From: Lachnospiraceae bacterium C6A11 | Lineage (GTDB): Bacteria > Bacillota > Clostridia > Lachnospirales > Lachnospiraceae | DNA length: 64,000 nt | Assembly (NCBI GenBank): GCA_000702245.1 | Contig: JNKY01000015.1 | Span: forward strand, 62,001 to 126,000 | Direction of reading: 5' to 3' | In this document: in pieces, positions 1 to 7,812 of the stretch | Position numbering within the stretch: position 1 is the stretch's first letter | Layout of the letters: each line of letters begins with the position of its first letter | The notes under the pieces: generated by a model | What the model was told of the DNA's origin: nothing | Databases searched by the model: none | What the model saw: the letters and a program-made list of their open reading frames with translations, nothing else | Program-made: the position numbers and the translations under genes

Positions 1-383
1 GCTATAGGTATATTTTTTGTGAGGCTGATCTTCACGCCGTCCGCTATTTTATATTTGTCCATAAGCAGTCTTGCGGCTTTATATATCAGGTTGTCCTCGC
101 CCAGCGAAAGCGACGGATCGTTTGTGGCTGTAATAATGATCTCTGGTTTTTTATTCTGTTGTTCCGCCACATCAGCATTTTCATTCACGCCGATCCGCTC
201 TGTTTCAACGGAATATTTTGCGCCATCCCGTTCGGATGCATCTGAAGAGATTTTCTCAAACGTCAGCACGTCAAAAACATCCACAGACTGCATGACCATC
301 CTGACCAGATGATATCCATCCTCGCGTCTGCCGATTATATCAAGTCCAAGATTCACTTTTCCGTAAGCTTTTTTTTCAATCAT
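1..383 (-). CDS. ispE: 4-diphosphocytidyl-2-C-methyl-D-erythritol kinase, N-terminal part (window edge)
   Basis: IspE phosphorylates CDP-methylerythritol in the MEP isoprenoid pathway. Translating the minus strand from the ATG at 383 gives an open frame that runs off the window edge without a stop (127 codons visible). It opens with IEKKAYGKVNLGLDIIGRR followed by DGYH, the GHMP-kinase start typical of IspE. The stretch GEDNLIYKAARLLMDKY and the end ISLTKNIPIA just precede the expected GGSSDAA ATP loop. Between them, about residues 48-88, is a hydrophilic stretch longer than usual for the family. A GAGTGG-like ribosome site precedes the ATG. The plus-strand frame at 19-312 is its antisense shadow. 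Confidence 0.88.
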   Translation of the reverse strand, partial: MIEKKAYGKVNLGLDIIGRREDGYHLVRMVMQSVDVFDVLTFEKISSDASERDGAKYSVETERIGVNENADVAEQQNKKPEIIITATNDPSLSLGEDNLIYKAARLLMDKYKIADGVKISLTKNIPI

Positions 384-539
384 TTTTTCCACTCACCAGA
401 CCACTATAATAATTCTCTCCCAACCGGTTCTCCCCAATCATACCCTTCCCTCTATTTTATCATAATTACATTCGGTTTTTCCACTTTTATAATGTCATCT
501 GTTCTGTAATTTTGCAGTTTTACCATTTTTTAGTCGATT

Positions 540-1124
540 TTATCTAAGGTTCCCTTTTTCAATATTCTCCTTGATAAGCCTGTCAGTCAGTTCGTAAAGC
601 TTCTCCGCCCCGGCCTTTGTCCTGCTCTGGCGTGCGTAAACCTGTTCCGCGGAAACTTTATGCTCTCTCCAGTCCCCGCCACCATTGCTATTGTTAAGCA
701 TCAGCGGCTGAAGATTGTCCATCGCTCTGGCAAATCTGGCTTCCGGAGTCTCGCCTCTCTCAAACTCATCGAAAATACTCATTAATTCAGCCTTCTGATC
801 CTCCGGCAGAATAGAAAATATCCTTTCCTTTGCGGCGTTTTCTCTCGCCTGCTGGCTTTCTTTCGCCTTCTCATCGTAAGCATAGGTATCTCCCGCATCG
901 ATCTCCACGATGTCATGAATAAGACACATCAGCATGGTCTTCGCAATATCAATATCCTCGTTCGAATATTCCTTCAGTATGTAAGCCATAACAGCCATAT
1001 GCCAGGCATGCTCGGCATCATTTTCATTTCGTCCATGCTCGGAAAGATGTGTCTGCCTAAATACATTCTTTTCTTTGTCAATCTCCAGCGAGAAGGCCAT
1101 CTGCTTTCCCAAACGCTCGTCCAT
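540..1124 (-). CDS. HD-domain phosphohydrolase (HDDC2/YfbR-like)
   Basis: This is a predicted metal-dependent phosphohydrolase of the HD superfamily; relatives are 5'-deoxynucleotidases. Metal ligands are visible as the His of AEHAWH, the HD pair in CLIHDIVEID and a later Asp in ARAMDNLQPL. The protein is about 194 residues, the usual length for the family. I place the start at the ATG at 1124 because GGAG sits five bases upstream. An in-frame ATG at 1151 would add nine residues but has no close ribosome site. It lies directly downstream of the decarboxylase gene and is probably co-transcribed. The substrate is unknown. Confidence 0.8.
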   Translation of the reverse strand: MDERLGKQMAFSLEIDKEKNVFRQTHLSEHGRNENDAEHAWHMAVMAYILKEYSNEDIDIAKTMLMCLIHDIVEIDAGDTYAYDEKAKESQQARENAAKERIFSILPEDQKAELMSIFDEFERGETPEARFARAMDNLQPLMLNNSNGGGDWREHKVSAEQVYARQSRTKAGAEKLYELTDRLIKENIEKGNLR

Positions 1125-1153
1125 ATTTTCTCCGTTCTCTATATCATTCATTT

Positions 1154-3220
1154 TTAAACGAAACCGTTACCCCTCATCTCGTAGCCGGCACAAATATCAT
1201 GGAGTATCTCACTCACGTGTTTTTCGTCGATCAGCTCAAATGGTGCGATGATCGGAATCCCCGGCGGATATACGTAAATATAGTCCGTTATCCTTTTGCC
1301 AATTGCTTCTTTCAGGGTACACTTGCCACTGTCGGTCATAAGAAATACACTTTCCGATGTGATCTGCCGGTTATTCTTCCATTCAATTCCGTTATTTATA
1401 GAATTCTGATTATTGTTTCCATCAATCGGTACTGCATGAGCATTCGTGATCTCCTCGTCCAGCCACTTCAACCCGGATAGCAGCTCTGCGAAATCTTCCT
1501 CATCATCCATAAACGTTGAAATAGCAACCAGATAATCGATCCCCGCCATCTCAAATACAAGACCTTTTTTCTCCTCAAGAAACTCGGCCGCCTGCATTCC
1601 GGTGATCCCCTTCACCATGAATACCAGTCTTGTGATGTCCTGACTGACATAATCGCAAAACGCGTTAATATTTAGCGCATTCTGAGAGTTTTCTGCTATG
1701 TCTCGTACTTCAATCTGTTCTATTCTTCGACAACCTGCTGTCTCACGTTCGGTCAAATCACTTGTATCATATGAGAACAATCTCAGATTCTTCATGCCAG
1801 CACGATCGAAGCTCCTGCGGAAATCAATGATTCTCTCAAAATGCTTCACGAATTTCTCCCGGTTTGCATCGCACCAGGCTATGCATTTTTCCATCGCCTG
1901 CATAAATACATACGACGGCGAACTCGTCTGAAATATACTGAGATATTCTTCTATCCGCTGAGCAAGTTTCTCTAATTCTCCTGCTTTCATATCGTCATAT
2001 ATAACAGATCCGTTTGTTGATGTTGTACACTTTTTTTTATCAACACCACACATCAATTTCTTGCGTATTCTATCTGCCACATGAAGCACCGCCGTCTGCG
2101 TATAGCACGGCAAAGTCTTGTGGAGACTCTGTATTACAATATCTGCGCCTAAATATAGTGAACTGCAAGGGTATTTAAAACCTGATTCCTTCTGACCGGT
2201 TATCGTTGTGTCATCATTTAACCCGGCGCGCTCTGTCGTATTCTTTATATTATTATCACACATTCTGTAGAACGGAAAATGCGCCCCGTGCGCCTCATCA
2301 ACGATAAGCGGAATGCCCCTATCATGCAGGCATTCGCTGATCGCCTTGATGTCAGAAATAACGCCCTCGTAGGTCGGCGATGTGATGATGCAGCACCGGA
2401 TATCCTTGCCCGGGTTCTTCTCGATAGCCTTGCGGATGCTTTCCGCAGTTATCTCGCCGTCAATACTCACCTCATTCGATGCGCTCGGATAAACGTAAAC
2501 CGGCTTCACGCCCAGCAGCTTCACCGCATTAAATACAGATTTGTGGCAGTTCCTCGCAACTATCACTGTCTTCTCTTTCGGCGAACTGTCTCGCTTCTCG
2601 GCTGCCCCTCTGTCATATATTCTCTCTGATTTCATACTCCCGGTGATTCCGCCATCTATTTGTCCGGAATACACTTTCCCGGCTATTCTGTTATTATCAC
2701 GAATATCGTACTCCGATCCATTCTGTTTATGATCGATATATTCTGTATTTCCACCTACCGATTCCTCACTGTTTACATACGCGAAAAGTGCTGCGAGATT
2801 GCCGCAGGTTGCACCATTCACAAGGTAATACGTCTTGTACGAACCATAAACCTTCGCCGCTTCTTCCAAAGAGTCCTTGATCATGCCCGTCGGATGATGC
2901 AGATCATCCAGTCCCGGCACCTCCGTCAGATCACGGCAGAACATAGCTCCGGCCTTATTATTCTCACAATTCTTTGCCGCAGTTGCTCCGCGATTTTTCG
3001 AATTGTTCTCATCGTTCTCCCCCGCAGCTGCTCCGCGGCCATCTTCTCCGGAACTGCTATCCCACGGCGCAGTTTTCCTCTTGTGTCCGGGCATGTTCCA
3101 AGGGTATTTTTTACAACCACGACACGACGAATTCACATCAACCGAAGCTTCTTTGCTATCAGCTTTGTTCGTCGCCATGCTCAGATATTCACTTATCGTA
3201 TTATTAATATGTTCCTTCAT
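1154..3220 (-). CDS. Orn/Lys/Arg-type PLP decarboxylase with low-complexity insertions
   Basis: This fold-type I PLP enzyme belongs to the bacterial Orn/Lys/Arg decarboxylase family (SpeA/YaaO-like), which converts a basic amino acid to a polyamine precursor. The family signatures are present: MPGHKRK near residue 44, then EVPGLDDLHHPTG, YLVNGATCGN, DEAHGAHF and SLHKTLPCYTQTA, whose Lys should bind PLP. The C-terminal decarboxylase domain ends in YVYPPGIPIIAPFE. At 688 residues it is about 200 longer than the usual 480-490. The excess lies in hydrophilic inserts at about residues 55-92, 155-218, 320-348 and 620-655. The first insert contains a 15-residue duplication. The substrate cannot be told from sequence. 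Confidence 0.85.
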   Translation of the reverse strand: MKEHINNTISEYLSMATNKADSKEASVDVNSSCRGCKKYPWNMPGHKRKTAPWDSSSGEDGRGAAAGENDENNSKNRGATAAKNCENNKAGAMFCRDLTEVPGLDDLHHPTGMIKDSLEEAAKVYGSYKTYYLVNGATCGNLAALFAYVNSEESVGGNTEYIDHKQNGSEYDIRDNNRIAGKVYSGQIDGGITGSMKSERIYDRGAAEKRDSSPKEKTVIVARNCHKSVFNAVKLLGVKPVYVYPSASNEVSIDGEITAESIRKAIEKNPGKDIRCCIITSPTYEGVISDIKAISECLHDRGIPLIVDEAHGAHFPFYRMCDNNIKNTTERAGLNDDTTITGQKESGFKYPCSSLYLGADIVIQSLHKTLPCYTQTAVLHVADRIRKKLMCGVDKKKCTTSTNGSVIYDDMKAGELEKLAQRIEEYLSIFQTSSPSYVFMQAMEKCIAWCDANREKFVKHFERIIDFRRSFDRAGMKNLRLFSYDTSDLTERETAGCRRIEQIEVRDIAENSQNALNINAFCDYVSQDITRLVFMVKGITGMQAAEFLEEKKGLVFEMAGIDYLVAISTFMDDEEDFAELLSGLKWLDEEITNAHAVPIDGNNNQNSINNGIEWKNNRQITSESVFLMTDSGKCTLKEAIGKRITDYIYVYPPGIPIIAPFELIDEKHVSEILHDICAGYEMRGNGFV
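2960..3049 (-). repeat. 45-bp imperfect tandem repeat inside the decarboxylase gene
   Basis: Two copies lie 45 bases apart, starting near 2960 and 3005. They encode RGATAAKNCENNKAG and RGAAAGENDENNSKN. The shared core in the plus strand is CCGCAG, one variable base, then TGCTCCGCG. The period is an exact multiple of three, so the insertion stays in frame. It sits between the N-terminal MPGHKRK segment and the EVPGLDDLHHP motif, where the family is normally contiguous. Confidence 0.7.
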
Positions 3221-3292
3221 TCTCCGTCCGTGCTATTTCACTTTACTGCTTTTTGCTGTATATCCATTATTCCCAAATTGGAATCAATATCT

Positions 3293-3784
3293 TTATTTAT
3301 ACGGATTCCTGATCCGCATCTCGATGCATTTCCACTCTTCACCAAGCACCTTGTAGCTCTCAACTTCATCCAGAACAACTTCCTCGAAACCGGCCGCCTT
3401 GTAGCAGTAATATGCCGGTTCATTATTTTCAAATACGCCCAGGCTCACCTCGTCGGCTTTATACTCCTCAAATGCGTATTTCAGCGCGAGGCTCAGCATC
3501 TTCTTACCTAACCCCTGGCCGCGCTTCGTAGGATCAACAATAACAAATCCGGCACGCAGTATATTCTTCGAAGGATCAGGCTGCCTCATGGTAAAGAAAC
3601 CGACAATCCCACTCTCGTCGTAGGCCGTAAAGGCTATCAGATTTTCCACGAAAGCAAACTCCTTCTCGGTTGCAGGATAATCCCCGATAACCTCTGCGCA
3701 CCATTTGTAGAAAGCCCTCTCATCGACGCTCCACGAAAGGATCGTTTTAGCATCTTCTTTGCTGTATGGCCTGAGTTTTATCAT
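3293..3784 (-). CDS. GNAT-family N-acetyltransferase
   Basis: This 163-residue single-domain protein has the GNAT fold. The acetyl-CoA pyrophosphate-binding loop is seen as RGQGLGKKML near residue 88, preceded by the beta-4 strand RAGFVIVDPT. The C-terminal half NEPAYYCYKAAGF is typical of motif B. GGAGG lies five bases before the ATG, fixing the start. The acceptor substrate is unknown. It follows a polysaccharide gene and precedes the decarboxylase, separated from rfbH by a terminator, so it probably starts its own transcript. Confidence 0.85.
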   Translation of the reverse strand: MIKLRPYSKEDAKTILSWSVDERAFYKWCAEVIGDYPATEKEFAFVENLIAFTAYDESGIVGFFTMRQPDPSKNILRAGFVIVDPTKRGQGLGKKMLSLALKYAFEEYKADEVSLGVFENNEPAYYCYKAAGFEEVVLDEVESYKVLGEEWKCIEMRIRNPYK

Positions 3785-3899
3785 ACATACCTCCGCTACT
3801 ATAAAATACTGCTTATATTATACCACTGTATCGGCCTTATCACAAAACAAATACGATTACCGCGTTAATTTCATCTGTCATAATCGAGTAGGGAAGATG

Positions 3900-3966
3900 A
3901 ATTCGCAGCCTGCTCGCTGCGCCGCACGCATGTCACGAAGTGACAAATAGCATTATATGGGCGTGC
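3900..3966. repeat. Intergenic palindromic stretch
   Basis: Nested small inverted repeats lie between the acetyltransferase start and the rfbH terminator: GCAGC-CTGCTC-GCTGC, GTCAC-GAA-GTGAC and outer arms GCACGC/GCGTGC. The style resembles the elements near 25270, 48138 and 58248. Confidence 0.35.
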
Positions 3967-3970
3967 ACAT

Positions 3971-3998
3971 AAAAAAGGTCCAGTGTAACACCGGACCC
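3971..3998 (-). terminator. Rho-independent terminator of rfbH
   Basis: On the minus strand, six bases past the rfbH stop codon, GGGTCCGGTG and CACTGGACC form a stem with one mismatch around a short loop, followed by six T. It closes the rfbH transcript. Confidence 0.8.
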
Positions 3999-4003
3999 AA
4001 ATA

Positions 4004-5368
4004 TTACTGATTGATTGCCTCAAGGATAACCTTCACCATATAGTCGAGCTTTTCCTTCGTCATGCCCGGATATACGCCTACCCAGAAGCTGTTATCCATG
4101 ATGATGTCTGTATTTGTCAGGTCTCCGACCACACGGAAGCCCTTACCTGACGCGCGCATTTCATCGAAGCACGGATGCTTGATGAGGTTGCCTGCAAAGA
4201 GCATACGTGTCTGAATATTCTTCGACTCGATATACGGAACAACCTTCTTGCGGTCAACGCCCTCGCGGCAGGTCACAATGAATCCGAACCAGCTTGGATC
4301 CGAATTCTCCTCAGCCACCGGAAGGATGAGCTTTTCAGCCGCACCGCCTTCTGCGAGTTTTTCATAAAGGTATTTGAAATTGGCCCTGCGCTTCTCAGCG
4401 AAGGAAGGGAACTTCTCAAGCTGTGCAACACCTACAGCGGCCTGCATATCCGTTGCTTTAAGATTATAGCCAAAATGCGAATAAACATATTTATGATCAT
4501 ATCCCTTCGGAAGATCTCCATATTGACCGTCATATCTGTGTCCGCAGAAATTGTCACATCCCGGAGGACATACGCAGTCACGTCCCCAGTCGCGCATAGA
4601 CCTAATGATCTTGTGAAGAAGTGGATTGTCGGTATAAACCGCGCCGCCCTCGCCCATAGTCATATGATGTGGCGGATAGAACGAAGATGTTCCGATATCA
4701 CCGATGGTACCGGTCTGCTTCGTCACGCCGTCTATCGTGTAAAGCGAACCCAGCGAGTCACAGTTGTCCTCGACAAGCCAGAGGTTGTGCCTGTCGCAGA
4801 AATCCTTCACCGCCTTAATATTAAATGGATTGCCAAGTGTGTGCGCCATCATGACAGCCTTGGTCTTCTCGGAATAAGCCTCCTCGAGAAGCTCGGTCTT
4901 AATGCTGTAGCCCGGAATGTCCACATCAAGAAATACAGGCACGCAGCCGTACTGAATGATCGGATTGACGGTCGTCGGGAAGCCAGCAGCAACCGTGATG
5001 ACCTCATCACCAGGCCTGAGCGCCCTCTCCTTAAGAAGCGGTGACGTCAGCGCCGCAAATGCGATAAGGTTCGCGCTTGACCCCGAATTCACCAGGCTCA
5101 CAAACTCGATCCCCAGGTACTCCGCAAACTTCTTCTCAAACTCTTCGGTATATCTTCCGGCCGTAAGCCAGAATTCAAGCGCCGAATCAACAAGATTCAC
5201 CATTTCCTTCTCGTCATAAACACGGCTGGCGTACGGAACCCTGTCGCCCTCCTTGAAATTGTCATCCTTTTCCTTCTGCTTATTTACATGAAACTCCTTT
5301 GCGTACTCTGCTACCTTCTCCAGTATTTCGGCGCGAAGCTTCTGCTCGCGAGTGTTGTTATCGTTCAT
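4004..5368 (-). CDS. rfbH: CDP-4-keto-6-deoxyglucose 3-dehydrase (RfbH/E1)
   Basis: RfbH (DdhC, AscC) is a PMP-dependent iron-sulfur enzyme that removes the C3 hydroxyl of CDP-4-keto-6-deoxy-D-glucose, on the way to CDP-3,6-dideoxyhexoses. It has the DegT aminotransferase fold, but the Schiff-base Lys is replaced by His in SSFYPPHHMTMGEGG (His 234/235), the diagnostic change for this enzyme. Four Cys at 265, 267, 271 and 275 (CVCPPGCDNFC) are the expected [2Fe-2S] ligands. The length of 454 is normal. It is divergent from rfbG across 246 bp. The partner reductase (RfbI/DdhD/AscD) is not in the window. Confidence 0.93.
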   Translation of the reverse strand: MNDNNTREQKLRAEILEKVAEYAKEFHVNKQKEKDDNFKEGDRVPYASRVYDEKEMVNLVDSALEFWLTAGRYTEEFEKKFAEYLGIEFVSLVNSGSSANLIAFAALTSPLLKERALRPGDEVITVAAGFPTTVNPIIQYGCVPVFLDVDIPGYSIKTELLEEAYSEKTKAVMMAHTLGNPFNIKAVKDFCDRHNLWLVEDNCDSLGSLYTIDGVTKQTGTIGDIGTSSFYPPHHMTMGEGGAVYTDNPLLHKIIRSMRDWGRDCVCPPGCDNFCGHRYDGQYGDLPKGYDHKYVYSHFGYNLKATDMQAAVGVAQLEKFPSFAEKRRANFKYLYEKLAEGGAAEKLILPVAEENSDPSWFGFIVTCREGVDRKKVVPYIESKNIQTRMLFAGNLIKHPCFDEMRASGKGFRVVGDLTNTDIIMDNSFWVGVYPGMTKEKLDYMVKVILEAINQ

Positions 5369-5440
5369 ACCTTTTTCCTTCCCATATCTGTATCTATAGA
5401 CCGTCTGTCAGTCTTTAACTTCAAATATTAACTATCTTTT

Positions 5441-5470
5441 ATAATACCATGAAGCGCCACCTATTATCAA
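5441..5470 (-). promoter_or_regulatory. Predicted sigma-A promoter for rfbH
   Basis: Minus-strand TTGATA (5465-5470) and TATTAT (5441-5446) are separated by 18 bases. TGG precedes the -10, giving an extended -10. It lies about 75 bases upstream of the rfbH ATG in the divergent rfbH-rfbG spacer. Confidence 0.55.
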
Positions 5471-5547
5471 TAATTCATTACACTTCTGGCAGCCCTTCTA
5501 CCTTTCCATCACATAAGATTTTTCGTGTATTTATTATTGAAATATAG

Positions 5548-5553
5548 TATAAT
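5548..5553 (+). promoter_or_regulatory. Candidate -10 box for rfbG
   Basis: A perfect TATAAT lies about 60 bases upstream of the rfbG ATG in an A+T-rich stretch. No convincing -35 is seen at 16-18 bases, so it would need an activator or be weak. Confidence 0.35.
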
Positions 5554-5614
5554 ATTTCAAGTGGAGTTTAATCGCATTTGCGTTATCATCGTACATAGAA
5601 TTAAGGAGCATAAT

Positions 5615-6808
5615 ATGTCAGAAATACTGGATTTTTATAAGAATAAAAAGGTGCTTGTAACCGGCCACACCGGCTTCAAAGGTTCGTGGCTCTGCCGCAT
5701 CCTGATCAACGCCGGAGCCCAGGTCCTCGGCTACTCACTCGAGCCGCCAACAGACCCTAATCTTTTCTCTTTGGCAGGGATAGAAGATAAAATTGAGCAC
5801 GTTATCGGGGATATCCGTGATCTGAGGAAGCTCAGCGATGTATTTGACCGCTTCCAGCCGGAAATAGTCCTTCACCTTGCGGCTCAGCCAATAGTCCGCG
5901 AGTCTTACAAGAATCCGGTCGGCACCTATGAAACAAATGTCATGGGTACCGTAAATATCTGCGAATGCGTCCGCACACACGAGTGCGTTCGTTCCTTCCT
6001 GAACGTTACGACTGACAAGGTTTACAAGAACAACGAGTGGGCATGGGGTTATCGCGAAAACGAGCCTCTCGACGGCTACGATCCGTATTCAAACAGCAAG
6101 TCCTGCTCAGAGCTTGTGACTCACAGCTATATCAATTCATTCTACGACATAGAAAGAGTCCGCGTTTCAACAGCCCGCGCAGGTAACGTTATCGGCGGAG
6201 GTGATTTCGCTGTGGACAGAATCATCCCGGACTGTGTGAGAGCAGCAGCTCAGAATCGCAAAAACAAGTCACTTGAAACATATAGCGAGTCAACAAAGGC
6301 TCCCGGAGCAGTAAGAGACAACATCGAATCAATCGGTTCTACCGATTCATCAACTACAGATGCAATTTGCGATAATTCAACCGACACATTGGATGTAGGC
6401 AGCATAATCGTCCGCAATCCGTATTCAACACGTCCTTATCAGCACGTGCTTGAACCACTCTTCGCATATCTTATGATAGCTATGAAGCAGTATGAAGATA
6501 AAAGCTGTGCCGGCTTCTATAACGTTGGCCCTGATGAGAAGGACTGCGTCACAACCGGCGATCTTGTAACTATATTCTGTTCAAAATGGGGTGAAGGCTT
6601 AAGCTGGATCGACCGTTACGATGGCGGTCCTCACGAAGCAAACTTCCTCAAGCTCGACTGCTCACTCCTAAAGTCCACCTTCGGCTGGAAGCCTAAGTGG
6701 GGCATAGAAGAAGCCATCCAGAAAACCATCGAATGGTCGAAGGTTTACATGGATGGCGGTGATATTGAAGCTGAAATGAATAGGGAAATAACTGAGTATT
6801 TACAATAA
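5615..6808 (+). CDS. rfbG: CDP-glucose 4,6-dehydratase
   Basis: RfbG (DdhB) converts CDP-D-glucose to CDP-4-keto-6-deoxy-D-glucose using bound NAD. It is an extended SDR with GHTGFKGSW at about 17-25, TTDKVY at 132-137 (family-specific) and the catalytic YSNSK at 158-162. I start at the ATG at 5615, preceded by AAGGAG; the longer open frame from 5525 adds 30 residues unlike the family. Residues about 221-264 (ESTKAPGAVRDNIESIGS and on) are a hydrophilic Ser/Thr/Asp-rich insert not normal for RfbG, between the dinucleotide domain and the VRNPYSTRPYQHV motif. It is the only plus-strand gene in the window. Confidence 0.93.
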   Translation: MSEILDFYKNKKVLVTGHTGFKGSWLCRILINAGAQVLGYSLEPPTDPNLFSLAGIEDKIEHVIGDIRDLRKLSDVFDRFQPEIVLHLAAQPIVRESYKNPVGTYETNVMGTVNICECVRTHECVRSFLNVTTDKVYKNNEWAWGYRENEPLDGYDPYSNSKSCSELVTHSYINSFYDIERVRVSTARAGNVIGGGDFAVDRIIPDCVRAAAQNRKNKSLETYSESTKAPGAVRDNIESIGSTDSSTTDAICDNSTDTLDVGSIIVRNPYSTRPYQHVLEPLFAYLMIAMKQYEDKSCAGFYNVGPDEKDCVTTGDLVTIFCSKWGEGLSWIDRYDGGPHEANFLKLDCSLLKSTFGWKPKWGIEEAIQKTIEWSKVYMDGGDIEAEMNREITEYLQ

Positions 6809-6811
6809 CTC

Positions 6812-6862
6812 CTCAGCAATATGGGTGACCTATTTTAGATTGTCTATATTGCTGAGATATTT
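6812..6862 (+). terminator. rfbG terminator overlapping the 3' end of the convergent GT gene
   Basis: Perfect 11-base arms CTCAGCAATAT (6812-6822) and ATATTGCTGAG (6846-6856) enclose a 23-base loop, followed by ATATTTTTT on the plus strand. The downstream arm lies inside the last codons of the convergent glycosyltransferase gene, whose stop is at 6830. Confidence 0.6.
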
Positions 6863-7783
6863 TTTATCCTTTTTCCCAACCAGCCATCTTTTAGTACAAA
6901 AAGCAAGATAACTGATGATACGCGGAGAATACATGATACATGCAATCAACAACTGCGCCTTTGATCCTGCTTTACTTCTTTTTATACCAAAATCGATATG
7001 TCTACGTGTTTTCCTGTCTAACTCTTTATAATGTGATGTCTTTCCAAATTTATTAAATCTATTGATATCTTTTTCCAAAAGCGGATGAACCTTATTTCTT
7101 TTTAATGTAACACCCGTTGCACCATCATAAAGAATAGATACAATCTCAGGCCTAAGCTCAACATCTTCATTCCACAAAAATTTTTCAAGAATAGGAATAT
7201 CTTCCAGGAGTCTGTACTTTTCATCAAATAAGTTATATTTTTCAAGGGTTTTCCTGTCATAGTATACGTTGCATCCTATGAACATACCGTAATGTTCTGT
7301 AAGCATTAAGGCTCTGTATTTCTTATACTTATCATCCAGGTTTTTTATATTAATTCTATCTCCAATATGCGGAATAACACTAACAGGTCTATTATCAACA
7401 TATTTTACCCTGCTGGTAATAACCATTTTACAGGAAGTCTTTGAAAATACTCTTTCAATTTTAGAAACAACGTCATTACTGATAAAAATGTCATTACAAG
7501 AAAGCGGAAAAATATACTCCCCACTACTATTTTTTATGGCATTATTAAAATTTTTAACGGTACCCAAATTAGTCTCGTTGACTATTATTTTATATTTTAT
7601 ATTATTATGGTTATGTTTATCTATAAAATCCTTGATCTTATCGTAGGGAAAATCACCGGATCCATCATCAGCAATAATGTATTCTATCCCCGGATAATCC
7701 TGTTCTAGAACTGATTTGATTGTCTTGTATATATTAGAATAGTTTTTATATGTTAATGTTATAACGCTAATTATTGGTTTCAT
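6830..7783 (-). CDS. Family 2 glycosyltransferase
   Basis: The GT-A fold is clear: ISVITLTYKNYSNIYKTIKS at the start, EYIIADDGSGDFPYDKI around residue 38, and the D-x-D-like metal region near FPLSCNDIFIS. A hydrophobic C-terminal stretch near residues 275-300 may sit against the membrane. The acceptor-side ILEKFLWNEDVELR resembles rhamnosyl and galactosyl GT2 enzymes. Donor and acceptor are not predictable. It is the last gene of the A+T-rich polysaccharide block and converges on rfbG with 21 bases between stops. Confidence 0.85.
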   Translation of the reverse strand: MKPIISVITLTYKNYSNIYKTIKSVLEQDYPGIEYIIADDGSGDFPYDKIKDFIDKHNHNNIKYKIIVNETNLGTVKNFNNAIKNSSGEYIFPLSCNDIFISNDVVSKIERVFSKTSCKMVITSRVKYVDNRPVSVIPHIGDRINIKNLDDKYKKYRALMLTEHYGMFIGCNVYYDRKTLEKYNLFDEKYRLLEDIPILEKFLWNEDVELRPEIVSILYDGATGVTLKRNKVHPLLEKDINRFNKFGKTSHYKELDRKTRRHIDFGIKRSKAGSKAQLLIACIMYSPRIISYLAFCTKRWLVGKKDKKYLSNIDNLK

Positions 7784-7812
7784 TTTTCCCTTTATTCTAT
7801 GATTAGAATTCT

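Noticed and set aside
19-312. Plus-strand frame of 97 codons at the window start
   Set aside because: It is antisense to a minus-strand frame that clearly encodes the IspE N-terminus, and its own product looks like nothing known.
2660-3511. Plus-strand frame of 283 codons
   Set aside because: It spans the antisense of both the decarboxylase and the acetyltransferase, whose motifs are certain. Long antisense frames are common in this composition.
4175-5044. Plus-strand frame of 289 codons
   Set aside because: Antisense to rfbH; no ribosome site and no recognisable domain.
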